A DNA stretch of 64,000 nucleotides, taken from NCBI GenBank assembly GCA_022606425.2, contig JAHDVF020001237.1, positions 496,001 through 560,000 on the forward strand, read 5' to 3'. Position 1 is the first letter of the stretch, and each line of letters starts with the position of its first letter. Positions 20,031 to 29,280 of the stretch are shown here, in pieces. The position numbers and the translations under genes are program-made. The stretch comes from Lepidostoma basale. Lineage: Eukaryota; Arthropoda; Insecta; Trichoptera; Lepidostomatidae. The notes beneath the pieces are model-generated. The model made no database searches. It was not told the DNA's origin and saw only the letters and a list, made by a program, of their open reading frames with translations.

Positions 20031-22879
20031 ATCCTACCGGTCTTGAGGAGGAGATCTGCTTTAACGCCTACTATCAAAATGTCAGAGGACTTAATACGAA
20101 AATCAGTACTTTGCAAGAAAATATACTTATTACTCAGTATGATATAATATTCCTGACCGAAACTTGGCTAAAAAGCGGTCTCTCCTCATCAGAGCTGGGG
20201 CTATTTGGCTATAACATTTACCGTTGCGATAGAGCAAACGACTCGAGGGGAGGTGGTGTCATGATATGCGTAAAGAACACATACCCATGTCTCGTACTGG
20301 AGATGCATAATGAGGATTATGAACTTATAATACTTAGTATCACAGTCGGTTCGAAAAAGATCACCGTCGGTTGTGTGTACATACCCCCATCTTCCTCCTT
20401 AGTGATTTATCAATCATACACATTAGTCGTAGATAAAGCACTGCAAAACAAACACGACTCCTCGGTTATGTGCGGTGACTTCAACCTCCCAAACACATCT
20501 TGGTCAAATGACGACAAAGGTGCCACAATATCCGGACAGCAATCAACCCAAGCAACACTCATATCTAATTTCTTTGCCTATATGAACATGTTCCAATTAA
20601 ATTTCATTCCCAACATTCTTCGATCATATCTTGACTTGATCTTTAGTAACATGCCTTCAATCCAAGTGCACGAAGCTGACGAAATACTTGTGCCAATAGA
20701 TAAATATCACCCACCCCTTTTTTTTATATTTCGAACATCATCTAAAATTGAATCTCTTAGCTCAAAAAACACTTCTTATAAAAAATATACCGATGGTAAT
20801 TATTTCGAAATGAATAAGTTCCTCGAACAAGTAGATTGGAATTCCCACTTCAAAACAGATGATATTAATGAAAGCCTTCTATATTTTAATTCTATCCTCA
20901 CCCAGGCTATTGAAAAATTTATTCCTACTAGGATTTTCTCTCCACCTAAATTTCCCAAATGGTTCAATTCAAAACTTAAAACATTAATATTCGAGAAAAA
21001 AAAAGTCCACAAATTGTACAAATCTACTGGCCGTTTAACTTATTATAAACAATTTTCTCATCTTCGATCGCAATGTAAAATTGAATCCATGTTATGTCAT
21101 AATTCCTATATAGAGGAAATAGAAAAAACATTAAGCTCTAATCCTAAAAAGTTTTGGCACTATGTTGCCGAAAAAAGAACCGACAATAATCTACCCTCAA
21201 ATATGTTTCTTAATGATACTAAAGCATCCAATGGTCAAGATATATCCAACCTTCTTGCATCTCATTTTTCTTCTGTGTATTCCATCAATACAAACAACCA
21301 TAACCGTGTAATAAACTATAATAAAACAGTTGACTTAAACCACCTTCAGTTACAACCCTCTGATGTTCTCATCAAATTAAACTCACTCAAAGGTAAATCC
21401 TGCTCAGGACCGGATTTGATTCCCGAAATAATTCTCAAAAAATGTAAAAGCACTCTATGTAAACCTCTCTGTACTTTGTTCAATTACTCTCTCACAAGCG
21501 GAACATTTCCCGAAAAATGGAAGCTATCTTATATTCAACCCATATTCAAAACTGGCAACAAAGCGGATATCCAAAACTATCGACCTATTTCTATCTTGTC
21601 ACATATCCCGAAATTATTTGAATCTATTGTAACGGCCAAAATAACACCACTTTTCACTCACATTCTTATCAATCAACAACACGGCTTCAGATCCAAGAAA
21701 TCGACAACAACAAATCTTCTTTCTTTTACTGATAATATCGTAAAAGGTCTTGAACAAAGTCAACAACTTGATGTAATTTACACTGACTTTTCCAAGGCCT
21801 TCGATACAGTCAATCACCATATTCTTCTCTCTAAATTACATGCGCTCGGTATAAGAGACCCATTTCTTTCACTTATCAAATCTTACCTCAACAACAGAAA
21901 ACAAATTGTACGAATCAACAACTTCCTGTCTAATCCTATAATTGTAACTTCTGGCGTACCTCAAGGAGCCCACCTTGCTCCCTTACTATTTAATCTATTT
22001 ATTAATGATGTACATGAGTCAATCAATAATTCCTCATTCTGGTTATTTGCGGATGACAACAAAATTCTTAAAGTCATAAATACTTCCGAAGATTGTCTAC
22101 TTCTTCAAGCTGACTTAATCTCATTTTATGAGTGGTGTGTACATAATGACCTGAAATTAAACACAAGCAAATGTAAAATTATGAGATTTTTTCGGAAAAA
22201 TGTTCCAATTAACTACCCTTACAGCATTGACAATATACAGCTCTCAAGTGAAACCTGCATACGCGACCTAGGAATTACACTAGACTCCAAATTATCTTTC
22301 ACTGCACATATTGAGTTAGCTGTCAACAAATCCTATAAACTTCTTGGCTTTATTAATAGAATTTCTTCCGACTTCAAAAACATATCCACTCTTAAATCAC
22401 TCTATTGTGCCTTAGTTCGTCCTCACTTAGAATATGCATCAGTAGTCTGGTCTCCATACTATGAAATTCACATCTCCAATATTGAGTCCGTACAGCATCG
22501 TTTTCTTAGGAAAATTGGTCGAATGCTAAGACTTGATAGAGAAGACTATTCCTACTCCGACCTGGAAAGACTACTGAATATTTCACCACTAGTTAATCGC
22601 AGAAGTAATTATGACTTAATCTCCTTTTTCAAAATTATAAACTCACACTTTGATGCACCCTGTCTACTCGACAGTATAAAATTTAATATACCAACCCGAA
22701 ATTTAAGGAATTTTAAACTTTTCCGCGAAAATCTACATAAAACCAACTATGGATATAATGCACCTATACCGAGAATGACTAGACTGGCAAATTCTTGTCA
22801 TGACTTAGATTTTTTTGGAATAAATCTAAATTCCTTTATTTCTTCACTTAAAAAGTATCGACCTCTACCAAACCCTTAA
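20018..22879 (+). CDS. LINE ORF2: endonuclease and reverse transcriptase
   Basis: This enzyme nicks the target and copies the element RNA at the nick. It is an open frame of about 953 codons, close to the usual jockey ORF2 size. Numbering from the Leu codon at 20024: endonuclease motifs QNVRGLNTK (18-26), TETWL (45-49), GDFNLPNT (151-158), SYLDLIFSN (201-209) and H229; reverse transcriptase motifs SGPDLIPE (461-468), NYRPISIL (518-525), QQHGFRSKKST (551-561), YTDFSKAFD (586-594), SGVPQGAHLAPLLF (643-656) and FADD (675-678). Catalytic D588, D677 and D678 are present. The usual SHLGPLLF is AHLAPLLF here, a possible weakening change. The C-terminal thumb region has LDSKLSF and LVRPHLEYAS. No ATG lies at the natural start. 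The 5' truncation of the element probably leaves it untranscribed. Confidence 0.93.
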   Translation, partial: FFLLNPTGLEEEICFNAYYQNVRGLNTKISTLQENILITQYDIIFLTETWLKSGLSSSELGLFGYNIYRCDRANDSRGGGVMICVKNTYPCLVLEMHNEDYELIILSITVGSKKITVGCVYIPPSSSLVIYQSYTLVVDKALQNKHDSSVMCGDFNLPNTSWSNDDKGATISGQQSTQATLISNFFAYMNMFQLNFIPNILRSYLDLIFSNMPSIQVHEADEILVPIDKYHPPLFFIFRTSSKIESLSSKNTSYKKYTDGNYFEMNKFLEQVDWNSHFKTDDINESLLYFNSILTQAIEKFIPTRIFSPPKFPKWFNSKLKTLIFEKKKVHKLYKSTGRLTYYKQFSHLRSQCKIESMLCHNSYIEEIEKTLSSNPKKFWHYVAEKRTDNNLPSNMFLNDTKASNGQDISNLLASHFSSVYSINTNNHNRVINYNKTVDLNHLQLQPSDVLIKLNSLKGKSCSGPDLIPEIILKKCKSTLCKPLCTLFNYSLTSGTFPEKWKLSYIQPIFKTGNKADIQNYRPISILSHIPKLFESIVTAKITPLFTHILINQQHGFRSKKSTTTNLLSFTDNIVKGLEQSQQLDVIYTDFSKAFDTVNHHILLSKLHALGIRDPFLSLIKSYLNNRKQIVRINNFLSNPIIVTSGVPQGAHLAPLLFNLFINDVHESINNSSFWLFADDNKILKVINTSEDCLLLQADLISFYEWCVHNDLKLNTSKCKIMRFFRKNVPINYPYSIDNIQLSSETCIRDLGITLDSKLSFTAHIELAVNKSYKLLGFINRISSDFKNISTLKSLYCALVRPHLEYASVVWSPYYEIHISNIESVQHRFLRKIGRMLRLDREDYSYSDLERLLNISPLVNRRSNYDLISFFKIINSHFDAPCLLDSIKFNIPTRNLRNFKLFRENLHKTNYGYNAPIPRMTRLANSCHDLDFFGINLNSFISSLKKYRPLPNP

Positions 22880-23299
22880 TTTATTTTTGTTTTTAAACTA
22901 GTTCATAGTATTAATGAACGTGATTTTTCGAATCTTCTGTTTCTATGTCGATTTGAATGAGTCCTTTGTAATCTTTTTGTAGTCCTTAAATAATCTATAT
23001 ACCTACCTGTAGTCTTAGTTTTATAATTGTACTTCTCCGTTAATAATCTTATACCTGTATTCTTAATTTTAACTATGTCCTATCTTTAATACCTGTATTC
23101 TCATTTATAATAGTGTCCTTTTTTCATCAAAAACCTATTACAATACTTACCTGCATAGACGCACAGACTTAACTTGTCCTAGGCTTAATTTTTACCGTTG
23201 CTCTTAAAATGTTCATAGATTTAAGTAAATTGTCTGTAAGAAAATAATGTATTGGAATTTATTCCGTTTATAACAATAAATAAAATAAAATAAAAATAA
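22880..23299 (+). other. LINE 3' UTR and A-rich tail
   Basis: Contains imperfectly repeated TACCTGTATTCTTA-like and ATACCTG-like segments (about 22995-23100) and ends with TAAATAAAATAAAATAAA-type sequence. These short repeats may be the 3' recognition region for the LINE reverse transcriptase. Confidence 0.6.
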
Positions 23300-23305
23300 A
23301 TACAT

Positions 23306-23511
23306 AATTGCCCGTCTAAGATTACACTTCCACTTGGCGTTGGCTGTTCTTCTTGTACCTCATCAATAAAAGCTTCTTCTGTGTCGCTCTGGGCGTCATC
23401 TTCACTTTCGTGGTCCGCTACTTCACTATCGGTATCCTCACCGGGAAGCTCGTCATCATTTTGCATAAGTGTGGCCAGGATATGGTCTTCGTCCAAGTTT
23501 CTACTCCCCAT
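23306..23511 (-). pseudogene. piggyBac transposase, N-terminal piece
   Basis: Starts MGSRNLDEDHILATLMQNDD and continues through an acidic region with EDTDSEVADHESEDD and SDTEEAFIDEVQEE to PTPSGSVILDGQ, about the first 68 residues. This acidic N-terminus is characteristic of T. ni-like piggyBac transposase. Similarity stops at DGQ, where the sequence jumps to the deletion junction and the LINE tail. Start chosen as the first ATG, matching the family start. It keeps no catalytic residue. Confidence 0.93.
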
Positions 23512-23804
23512 TCAATTATATTTTTACCTAAATATCTATAAAAAGATAATTATAATATAAGTTATGGTATAAAATACTTACAGATACATAAAATAATAAA
23601 ACTATCATTATAAGTCAAAATCATCAAAGTCACGTAAAAGATAATCATGCGTAATTTTGACTCACGCGTTCGTTATATTTCAAAATCGGTGACACTTACC
23701 TTATCGACATGTACCCCACACGGCAGCTCTCAGTGACGAATGAGATGTCTCAAACGCACAGCTATGGATTCACGCTATTTAGAAAGAGAGAGCAATATTT
23801 CGCA

Positions 23805-23843
23805 AACGCATGCGTAAATTTTACGCAGACTATCTTTCTAGGG
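23805..23843 (-). repeat. piggyBac right (5' side) terminal repeats
   Basis: Reading inward on the minus strand: CCCTAGAAAGATA, a 3-base spacer GTC, then TGCGTAAAATTTACGCATG. The short spacer marks this as the 5' end of the element. One base in the 19-base repeat differs from the left copy. Confidence 0.92.
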
Positions 23844-23847
23844 TTAA

Positions 23848-24075
23848 TTGACAACCTTCGTAGCCGAGTGGTAAGTGCTTCGACTGCCACCCAGAAGGTC
23901 CCGGGTTCGATTCCCAGCGACGGCAGCGTGATTGTCACACTGTCTTTGGTCTGGTGCAGAATTCACGTGACAATAAAAAGGTGATAGATTAGCCATCTAT
24001 CACATATCACGAGAATTAATATGATAGCTATCTTAACATCGATTTGGCTCAAGTTTTTTTTTGTGAATTACATTT
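23848..24075 (+). mobile_element. SINE-A directly beside piggyBac
   Basis: The best preserved head of the family: CCTTCGTAGCCGAGTGGTAA (A box) and CCCGGGTTCGATTCCC (B box), then GTGATTGTCACACTGTC, GGTCTGGTGCAGAATTCACG, TGACAATAAA and ATCGATTTGGCTC. It begins immediately after the right TTAA of piggyBac, so piggyBac landed at the SINE 5' border or just outside it. Ancestral transcription would be by RNA polymerase III. Confidence 0.85.
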
Positions 24076-24960
24076 TGTAAATTGTACCATCAATTTAAAA
24101 TAATAATAATTATATTTTTATTTTTATTCAATAAAACTATCCGAATTTATCTAACAAAAGTTTCTTTCTTTTGAATAAAAATTATCTTATTTGAAATAAA
24201 ATGTTCTTAGAAAGTTATAGCATTAATTGAAAAAGTTGCGTAAGTAAAGAAAAGAAGTAATTTTCAGGATCAAAGAAGATTATTTGATATCTTTTAACAT
24301 TTTTAATAAATTTTCAAGAATATTATATTATATTTTAGCTTATCAAATTTATTATGGAAAACTAGTTACACTCATAAAAACTTACAGAGATTTTCACAAA
24401 GATTAAATGTAAAACATATTAACTTTTCTCTTTCGTCGACGCACAGCAGCGCTTATCCTATTTCCATAAACCGGCGTTTCTGTGCCGAACGTGGAAGGTA
24501 AAGTGAAGCCATGTCAATTGAGCACTTTAGGCATTATATTTCTTGGCAACATAGTCACTGTACAAATATACCAATCTCGTGATAGCACGTGATTATTAGT
24601 TAACGAAGTAAAATTGTTTGATATTAAGCAAATGCATTTTGAATCATATATTAAATACAAATTATTGATTTAATCTTTCGAAAAAAAAGTGTTGTTGTAT
24701 AATAGTAATATACTCGTAATTTTTTGTAAGAATAATAAAGGATTGTTTAACAACATATATGAGTGAAAATCTGATATTTTAAGTGAAATACCAAGAAAAT
24801 ATTGTACTTAAAAAGATTCAAATATGTTTTTTAACACTGGATAAACATAGCGTTATAAACATTTTGTTTCTATTTGATGTTTGGGGTATTAGTTTTGTTA
24901 AACTCCATTATTTTTTCATAATAGTAAACACGATTGTTTGGTGGTTTTACTTGGATTTAA
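24076..24960. other. AT-rich DNA, nothing recognised
   Basis: A less AT-rich block at 24430-24560 (TCGTCGACGCACAGCAGCGC, AACCGGCGTTTC) has no recognisable frame. Confidence 0.3.
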
Positions 24961-24961
24961 T

Positions 24962-25078
24962 TTATTTATAAATAGTGATAAATTTGTTTCGCCTTGCGAG
25001 GGCATTCACAAACTGTTGTTGCTTAAGAATGCCCTGCCAGGCGAATCAAATTTGTCACTATTTATATAATTAATTTAA
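24962..25078. mobile_element. Foldback F10, compact copy
   Basis: ATAAATAGTGATAAATTTGT on the left mirrors AAATTTGTCACTATTTAT on the right. The inner parts GCCTTGCGAGGGCATTC and GAATGCCCTGCCAGGC also mirror. Both arms show the hammerhead-like end, with GAAA or GAAT followed by CAAATTT(G/A)TC, an almost self-complementary stem III of ten bases. The cores are degraded (CTTAAGA on plus). Confidence 0.65.
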
Positions 25079-25139
25079 ATTATATTTTGTTGCTATCAGT
25101 TTCAGAACCGTATTTTTTTTTAATATTTGATATTAAGGA

Positions 25140-25450
25140 TCATCATCGTCATTATCAGCCATTAGTTAGTCCTGATTTCCATAACTCTCTATCTCTCGCC
25201 AATCAGTGCCATTGACTTACTGCCACTTATTTTATGTCATCAGATCATTTTGATCTTCGTCTGCACGAATTTCTATGACCCAGGTCTCGGTTGCCATTCC
25301 AGGGTGCATCTGGTTTATAGATCATCCGCTGTCCTCACTATAAGCCGGCTTAATTCTACTATAACGAAGCTACTTTGCACGCTTCATCAGCAACTTTGGT
25401 TCCTCCAGCTCCAACTCCTCTCCATTGCCCGCTGGGTCACTCGGAGCTTC
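25140..25450 (-). pseudogene. Possible decayed RTE-like tail
   Basis: The plus strand has the pattern seen on the reverse of RTE tails (CTCTCTATCTCTCGCCAATC, TTGCCATTCCAGGGTGCATC, CATCCGCTGTCCTCACTATA), but the minus frame is broken and I cannot match it to another copy here. Low confidence. Confidence 0.25.
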
Positions 25451-25555
25451 TGTACTGTTACTTTTGTGAACATGGTTGTTTCAAACCCGTTTTTCAGTAT
25501 TGCGACAATGCATATATCAAATATCTATAATATTTCTTCAGGTGGTTCGCGAATC

Positions 25556-25835
25556 GTTTGGGTCTGAGAATATATTAAATCAAATTAGTTTATTTTCTCA
25601 AGAGACATTACAAACAAAATTAAGATTTAAGGCATCTATTGAGAACAGTGAAAAAATATAATCTCAAAAGTCAATATTATTTGTTTTCTGAACGTACTAA
25701 CATTTATATGAAACATGTCGATTTCCGAGAAGACAAGGAGAGACAAGAGATACGATTTTATAACGACATTAGTTTTAAATTATCCCCGAACGCGCACTTA
25801 TTTTGGTTCACCTCTACTTAGGCGTCTTCCAGCCT
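25556..25835 (-). pseudogene. 3' end of a second non-LTR element, decayed
   Basis: Shares ATCAAATTAGTTTATT, CTCAAGAGACATTACAAAC, CTGAACGTACTAACA and TTTCCGAGAAGA-like segments with the clearer copy at 55000-55390. The element's 3' terminus is at the low coordinate. The coding part is too altered to translate. Confidence 0.55.
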
Positions 25836-25839
25836 GAGC

Positions 25840-26355
25840 GATTATAATCCTTAAACACCCCGAGTCTCAAAGCCGGGGTAGATTTCCTGAAGGATGCGAG
25901 GGTCTCGGCAGCAACGATAATGAAAGTAACAATATCACGTGGAAAGCATCAGACGCTCGTTATTGTTGACTGGAAACAATCCCGCCATGTTTTCGTTATT
26001 AAATTTGATTGTCGCTTGTTTGCGCGGCGGGAAAGTTGCGCCAGACCGCGAACCACTTTAATATTAAGAGTGGGTACCTAACTATCTTTATGGCTAAAGT
26101 GATTTTGTGAACATGCTTATATTAGATTTCGTCTTTTGCGGTTGTTTAAATTTAATCGTTAAATGTGCTCTTGTAAAGGCCTGTATTCGGAGAGCAGAAA
26201 GTATAGTGCAATTAAAATATTAATTTATAAAAATATTCATAACGGGTACCTCATATGTTGTATACGAAACCATAAGTGGCATTAGTTTGTTTCTTCAACA
26301 AACATAAATATTTTTTAAACAATGATGTGAAATTCCGTATTAAATAATTAACACA
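25840..26355. other. Unassigned; GC-richer block at 25850-26050
   Basis: Contains GGGCAGCAACGAT-like and GCGCGGCGGGAAAGTTGCGC sequence, unlike its AT-rich neighbours. No frame or splice pattern is convincing. It is possibly conserved non-coding DNA. Confidence 0.25.
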
Positions 26356-26359
26356 ATGA

Positions 26360-26480
26360 AAACGTCTGTTTAAGTTTTATTATATTTTATGGGAATGACA
26401 TATTTCGCCTTGCTCAGGATTGTCAATTTTTGATAGGCGAAACATGTCTTTCTCATAAAATATAACAAAGCTACTATATA
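26360..26480. mobile_element. Foldback F10 copy
   Basis: Outer parts TTATATTTTATGGGAATGAC and CTCATAAAATATAACAAAGC mirror each other. Minus strand: TTGACAA, extra T, CCTGAGCAAGG, then GAAA and ATATGTC. Plus strand: TTGATAGGCGAAACATGTC, a shortened arm that lost its hairpin. It shows the U3-A8 core change on the minus strand. Confidence 0.6.
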
Positions 26481-27490
26481 TTATTAATGCTCTACGTTTT
26501 AATTAAGTAATTATCATTAAAAATGTACTATGTATATAATAAATGTATTTGGAAAAGCTCGATTGCTCTTTGATTTTTCATTGATTTATTTATATATTGT
26601 ATAATACAAAAATGTATAAACAATAGTGACAAATTTCTTTTGCCTTGCGAAGGCATTCTTTTAAAGATTTTGAATCAAAAAGGAATCGAGCAATCATTAT
26701 ACATTAATTATATAATGGAGTTTTACCAAATTAAACTACTTAATACTTTAAATATTTTAATTGTTTTTGAATAATAAGCATTTTTAATTCTGGCTTTATT
26801 TTGGCATTTTAAAAAAATATCTCCGCTACATATTTTATTATCAAAAACAGGTGTAAATTATTCATCCTGCTTTATTCTCGGAAAATCAATATATTTCACC
26901 CTTAACACGGAATTCCTCTTTGAGGTCCGTGTCAATTTAGATTTCGGTTTAATCTAGATCCCAGTTTTCTAAATATAGATTTGCCATACCCATTACTCAT
27001 AAGAGCCGTGGTATAGTGCCTCCAGAGTTAACATCCTAATCTTACAGCTAACTCAATAATTTAGCGAAACATTAATGGAGCAATTGTTTACCAATTCTGG
27101 GTATCACAGATAATACATATTATAATAAATGTGTAATGTGGCATCTACTAATGGAAATTTCGACGATTAAAAAAATAATCAAATAAATAAATATAATCAT
27201 AGGTTCCCAACTCAAGTTGAACCATCTCTCATGCGTTCCTGATTCTTTACCCTTTCTCAAATAGATGCCTTCAACTGTTATTTTGTCTGTAATATCTCTT
27301 GAATGAATAAATAAACTGATAAAACTGATAAACTTTTTCTGGACCACCTTTTCACAAGAAAAAAATATTCCAACACACCACAAAGTTGAAATTAAAAAGA
27401 TTATTGAATGCATCAGAAATGTTTATATTTGAATAATTTCTTAAATTGTTCGTTGTTGTTAAAAGCATTCATTATTATTTATTAAAATAC
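26481..27490. other. AT-rich DNA; one partial F10 arm
   Basis: 26625-26665 has CAATAGTGACAAATTTCTTT followed by GCCTTGCGAAGGC, one arm of the same type as 24962, without its partner. No gene is supported. Confidence 0.3.
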
Positions 27491-27496
27491 GTACAC

Positions 27497-27720
27497 CACG
27501 ACCGCCTCCCTTAACTGCCTCAAAGCCCTTCATTTACCTCTGGACACATTATCACCCCCAAAGAAAGGTCTGGCGCCCACTGGTGGGCGGTACCGCTCTC
27601 GTTAAGAACTTGTGATCTAGATCATTGATTCAGGGGGCACTGTAGCCGTTTTTCGGGGGTGGTAGTGGATCCAGAACTATACAGGGGGCGTTGAAGCAAT
27701 CAATGAGGGCGGCCGTGGGA
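27497..27720. mobile_element. Possible GC-rich inverted-repeat element
   Basis: CCACGACCGCCTCCCTTAAC followed by TGCCTCAA on the left resembles, reversed, the right end TTGAAGCAATCAATG followed by AGGGCGGCCGTGGG. The interior contains GGCGCCCACTGGTGGGCGG, itself palindromic. The end match is imperfect and no target duplication is obvious. Confidence 0.35.
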
Positions 27721-27827
27721 ATAAATGTTTGTAAATAATAATAAAACACCTTTTTAAAAAACTATCTTCATGAATAAAAGATTCAAACATATCATAATAT
27801 TTAAAAAAATCTTGGAATTGAAAAAAA

Positions 27828-28060
27828 ACGCTGTTTCGGTTTCACTTTAAATTATTGAATATCTTTATACAATAAAAAAAATTAACTATTACATGTTTTG
27901 GAGATGACCTCCATCCTCAGGTAAAAATATGTAACTGTTCAGTTCTATATTTACACCTGAGAATGGAAGTCACCTCCGAAACATGTAATGGTTAATATAT
28001 TTATTGTATTATAGAAAGATATTTAATAAATTAGAGTGGAACATAAACAAAGTTCTTTTT
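27828..28060. mobile_element. Foldback F3 with hammerhead-like arms
   Basis: Left TTGAATATCTTTATACAATA mirrors right TATTGTATTATAGAAAGATA. Minus arm: CTGAGGA, extra T, a GGAG/CTCC stem, then AAAA instead of GAAA and ACATGT. Plus arm: CTGAGAA, extra T, stem GGA..TCC, GAAA, ACATGT, A. Each arm has one core defect, so neither is expected to cleave well. The plus strand at 62944-62980 is the better copy. Confidence 0.7.
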
Positions 28061-28475
28061 CAATTTCAAGGTTGTGGAATGGTTTTCCACGGTGTTCACG
28101 ATTAAATCTTTAATATCTAAATATAAACATTTTTTATATAATACATTTGATAACCCTTTTTTGATTCAATTTTATTACCAACTGGTTTCAATTCTACCTA
28201 CTTTTATATGTTACACTAGCAAAGCTATGGTGGAAGATTTACAACTAAAAGGATTTTAAAAAGTGTACAAACGAAATATATAATACATTCTTAGTTAAAA
28301 ATATGTATTATATATACACCACGAAATTCGAAACATTCATTATTTCTATTATTTTAAGTTTTAGTTACTCCAATTGTTTCTATCATATTTAAGTTTTAAA
28401 ATGAAAACTCTGGTTCATTTTAATGCAACTAAAATTAACTTTATTATTATTATTCATCATTACAGAGCGAGGCAA

Positions 28476-28665
28476 ACCGATATAAAACATTGATTCTCAT
28501 GACATGTGATTAGTAGCCAATATATCGCCATTTTAATGTCAATTCTACTCCAGACCAATGACAGTGTGACAAATACACTGCTATCGTCTGAAATCGAACC
28601 CAGAACCTTCGGTGTAGCATTTGTAGCACTTGCTACTTGTCCATGCAGATCGTCATTATATGATG
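28476..28665 (-). mobile_element. SINE-A, reverse copy
   Basis: Minus strand: a head reading GCAAGTGCTACAAATGC, B-box-like GGTTCGATTTCAG, GTCATTGGTCTGGAGTAG and the TATGATGATTCT-like end equivalents in reverse. Moderately diverged. The usual CATGTGATTAGTAGCC block is visible on the plus strand. Confidence 0.6.
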
Positions 28666-29280
28666 TATTATAAATATTATTGCATTCTTTAAATGTACCT
28701 CTGTAAATGTATCTCTGAGTACTTATATATCTTCTATTTAATTAACTTGAGTAGAGAAAATCCTTATTAAGGAAATCGTGAAGTACAATAGTGAGGAGTG
28801 TCATTGAAAGACTAATTGTGTATTGAAAAAACGAAGAACTACATTGAAAAACATTCTAGAAGGCTCCATTCCCAAAGTTTTCTTTGCCATTTGTTTTTTT
28901 AAGTAATCTCAGAGAATTCGTTTGTTTCCGCAGCACTAAGAAATATTAAAACTCTTACACGTCTCGTCACAAAAATAACAATGACCTGTTTTTATACAGA
29001 TATCTCATAATAAAAGACCCCACATTCAATCTCTTCTCCGCTTGACTTGGGTATTTTCAAATAAATAATGTCAAAGATCTTCATAGCGAAGAGCTCCCTT
29101 GATGTCCCTTTTATCCACGTTCATTCACTTCATCAACGTTGTATTGTATTACAATGAATTCATTCATACAGCTTTCTTGAAGGCAATATTATTCTTTAAT
29201 GGGCAATATTAATATAAAGTTATCTTCATTTCACTAAAAGTTTGTGATGCTTAATTAAAAATCGTAGCTTAACACTAGAT
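28666..29280. other. AT-rich DNA, nothing recognised
   Basis: No gene or element assigned. Confidence 0.3.

Larger units (their letters stand above)
19151..23299 (+). mobile_element. Jockey-type LINE inserted in piggyBac
   Basis: A non-LTR retrotransposon in the orientation opposite to piggyBac. Its flanks carry ATACAT at 19145-19150 and again at 23300-23305, a probable short target duplication. The 3' end is an A-rich tail of TAAAA/TAAAT units from about 23270. The 5' end is truncated: ORF1 is already open at the first base and has no start. The 3' UTR is about 400 bases. ORF2 is open throughout, so the insertion appears fairly young. Family: jockey superfamily, judged from two-knuckle gag, apurinic-type endonuclease and RT; the precise clade is not determined. 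Confidence 0.92.
18310..23843 (-). mobile_element. piggyBac element, internally deleted and split by a LINE
   Basis: Both ends carry the 13-base piggyBac terminal repeat CCCTAGAAAGATA (18310-18322, and reversed at 23831-23843), each flanked by TTAA (18306-18309 and 23844-23847), the exact target duplication of this superfamily. The subterminal inverted repeat TGCGTAAAATTGACGCATG is intact at 18355-18372, and the other side has one change (TGCGTAAAATTTACGCATG). The 330 bases upstream of the transposase start, including AAAGATAATCATGCG and a GGTAAGTGTCAC, resemble the T. ni piggyBac 5' region. The transposase reads on the minus strand, with its N-terminus at 23511 and C-terminus near 18673. About 1.1 kb of transposase is missing and a 4149-base LINE occupies the break. 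It cannot encode transposase, but its ends look intact enough for mobilisation in trans. That is an inference. Confidence 0.95.

Noticed and set aside
20800..21820. Minus-strand frames at 20800-21021 and 21614-21820
   Set aside because: They lie opposite the LINE ORF2, whose motifs are unambiguous, and have no recognisable domains. They are shadows.
23353..23541. Plus-strand 62-codon frame opposite the piggyBac N-terminus
   Set aside because: Antisense shadow of the acidic transposase start, which is clearly recognisable.
23865..23940. tRNA gene (A and B boxes CGTAGCCGAGTGG and GGGTTCGATTCCC)
   Set aside because: The same head followed by the same non-tRNA body occurs at 10631 and 44518 and no clean cloverleaf acceptor stem forms, so these are SINE heads rather than tRNA genes.
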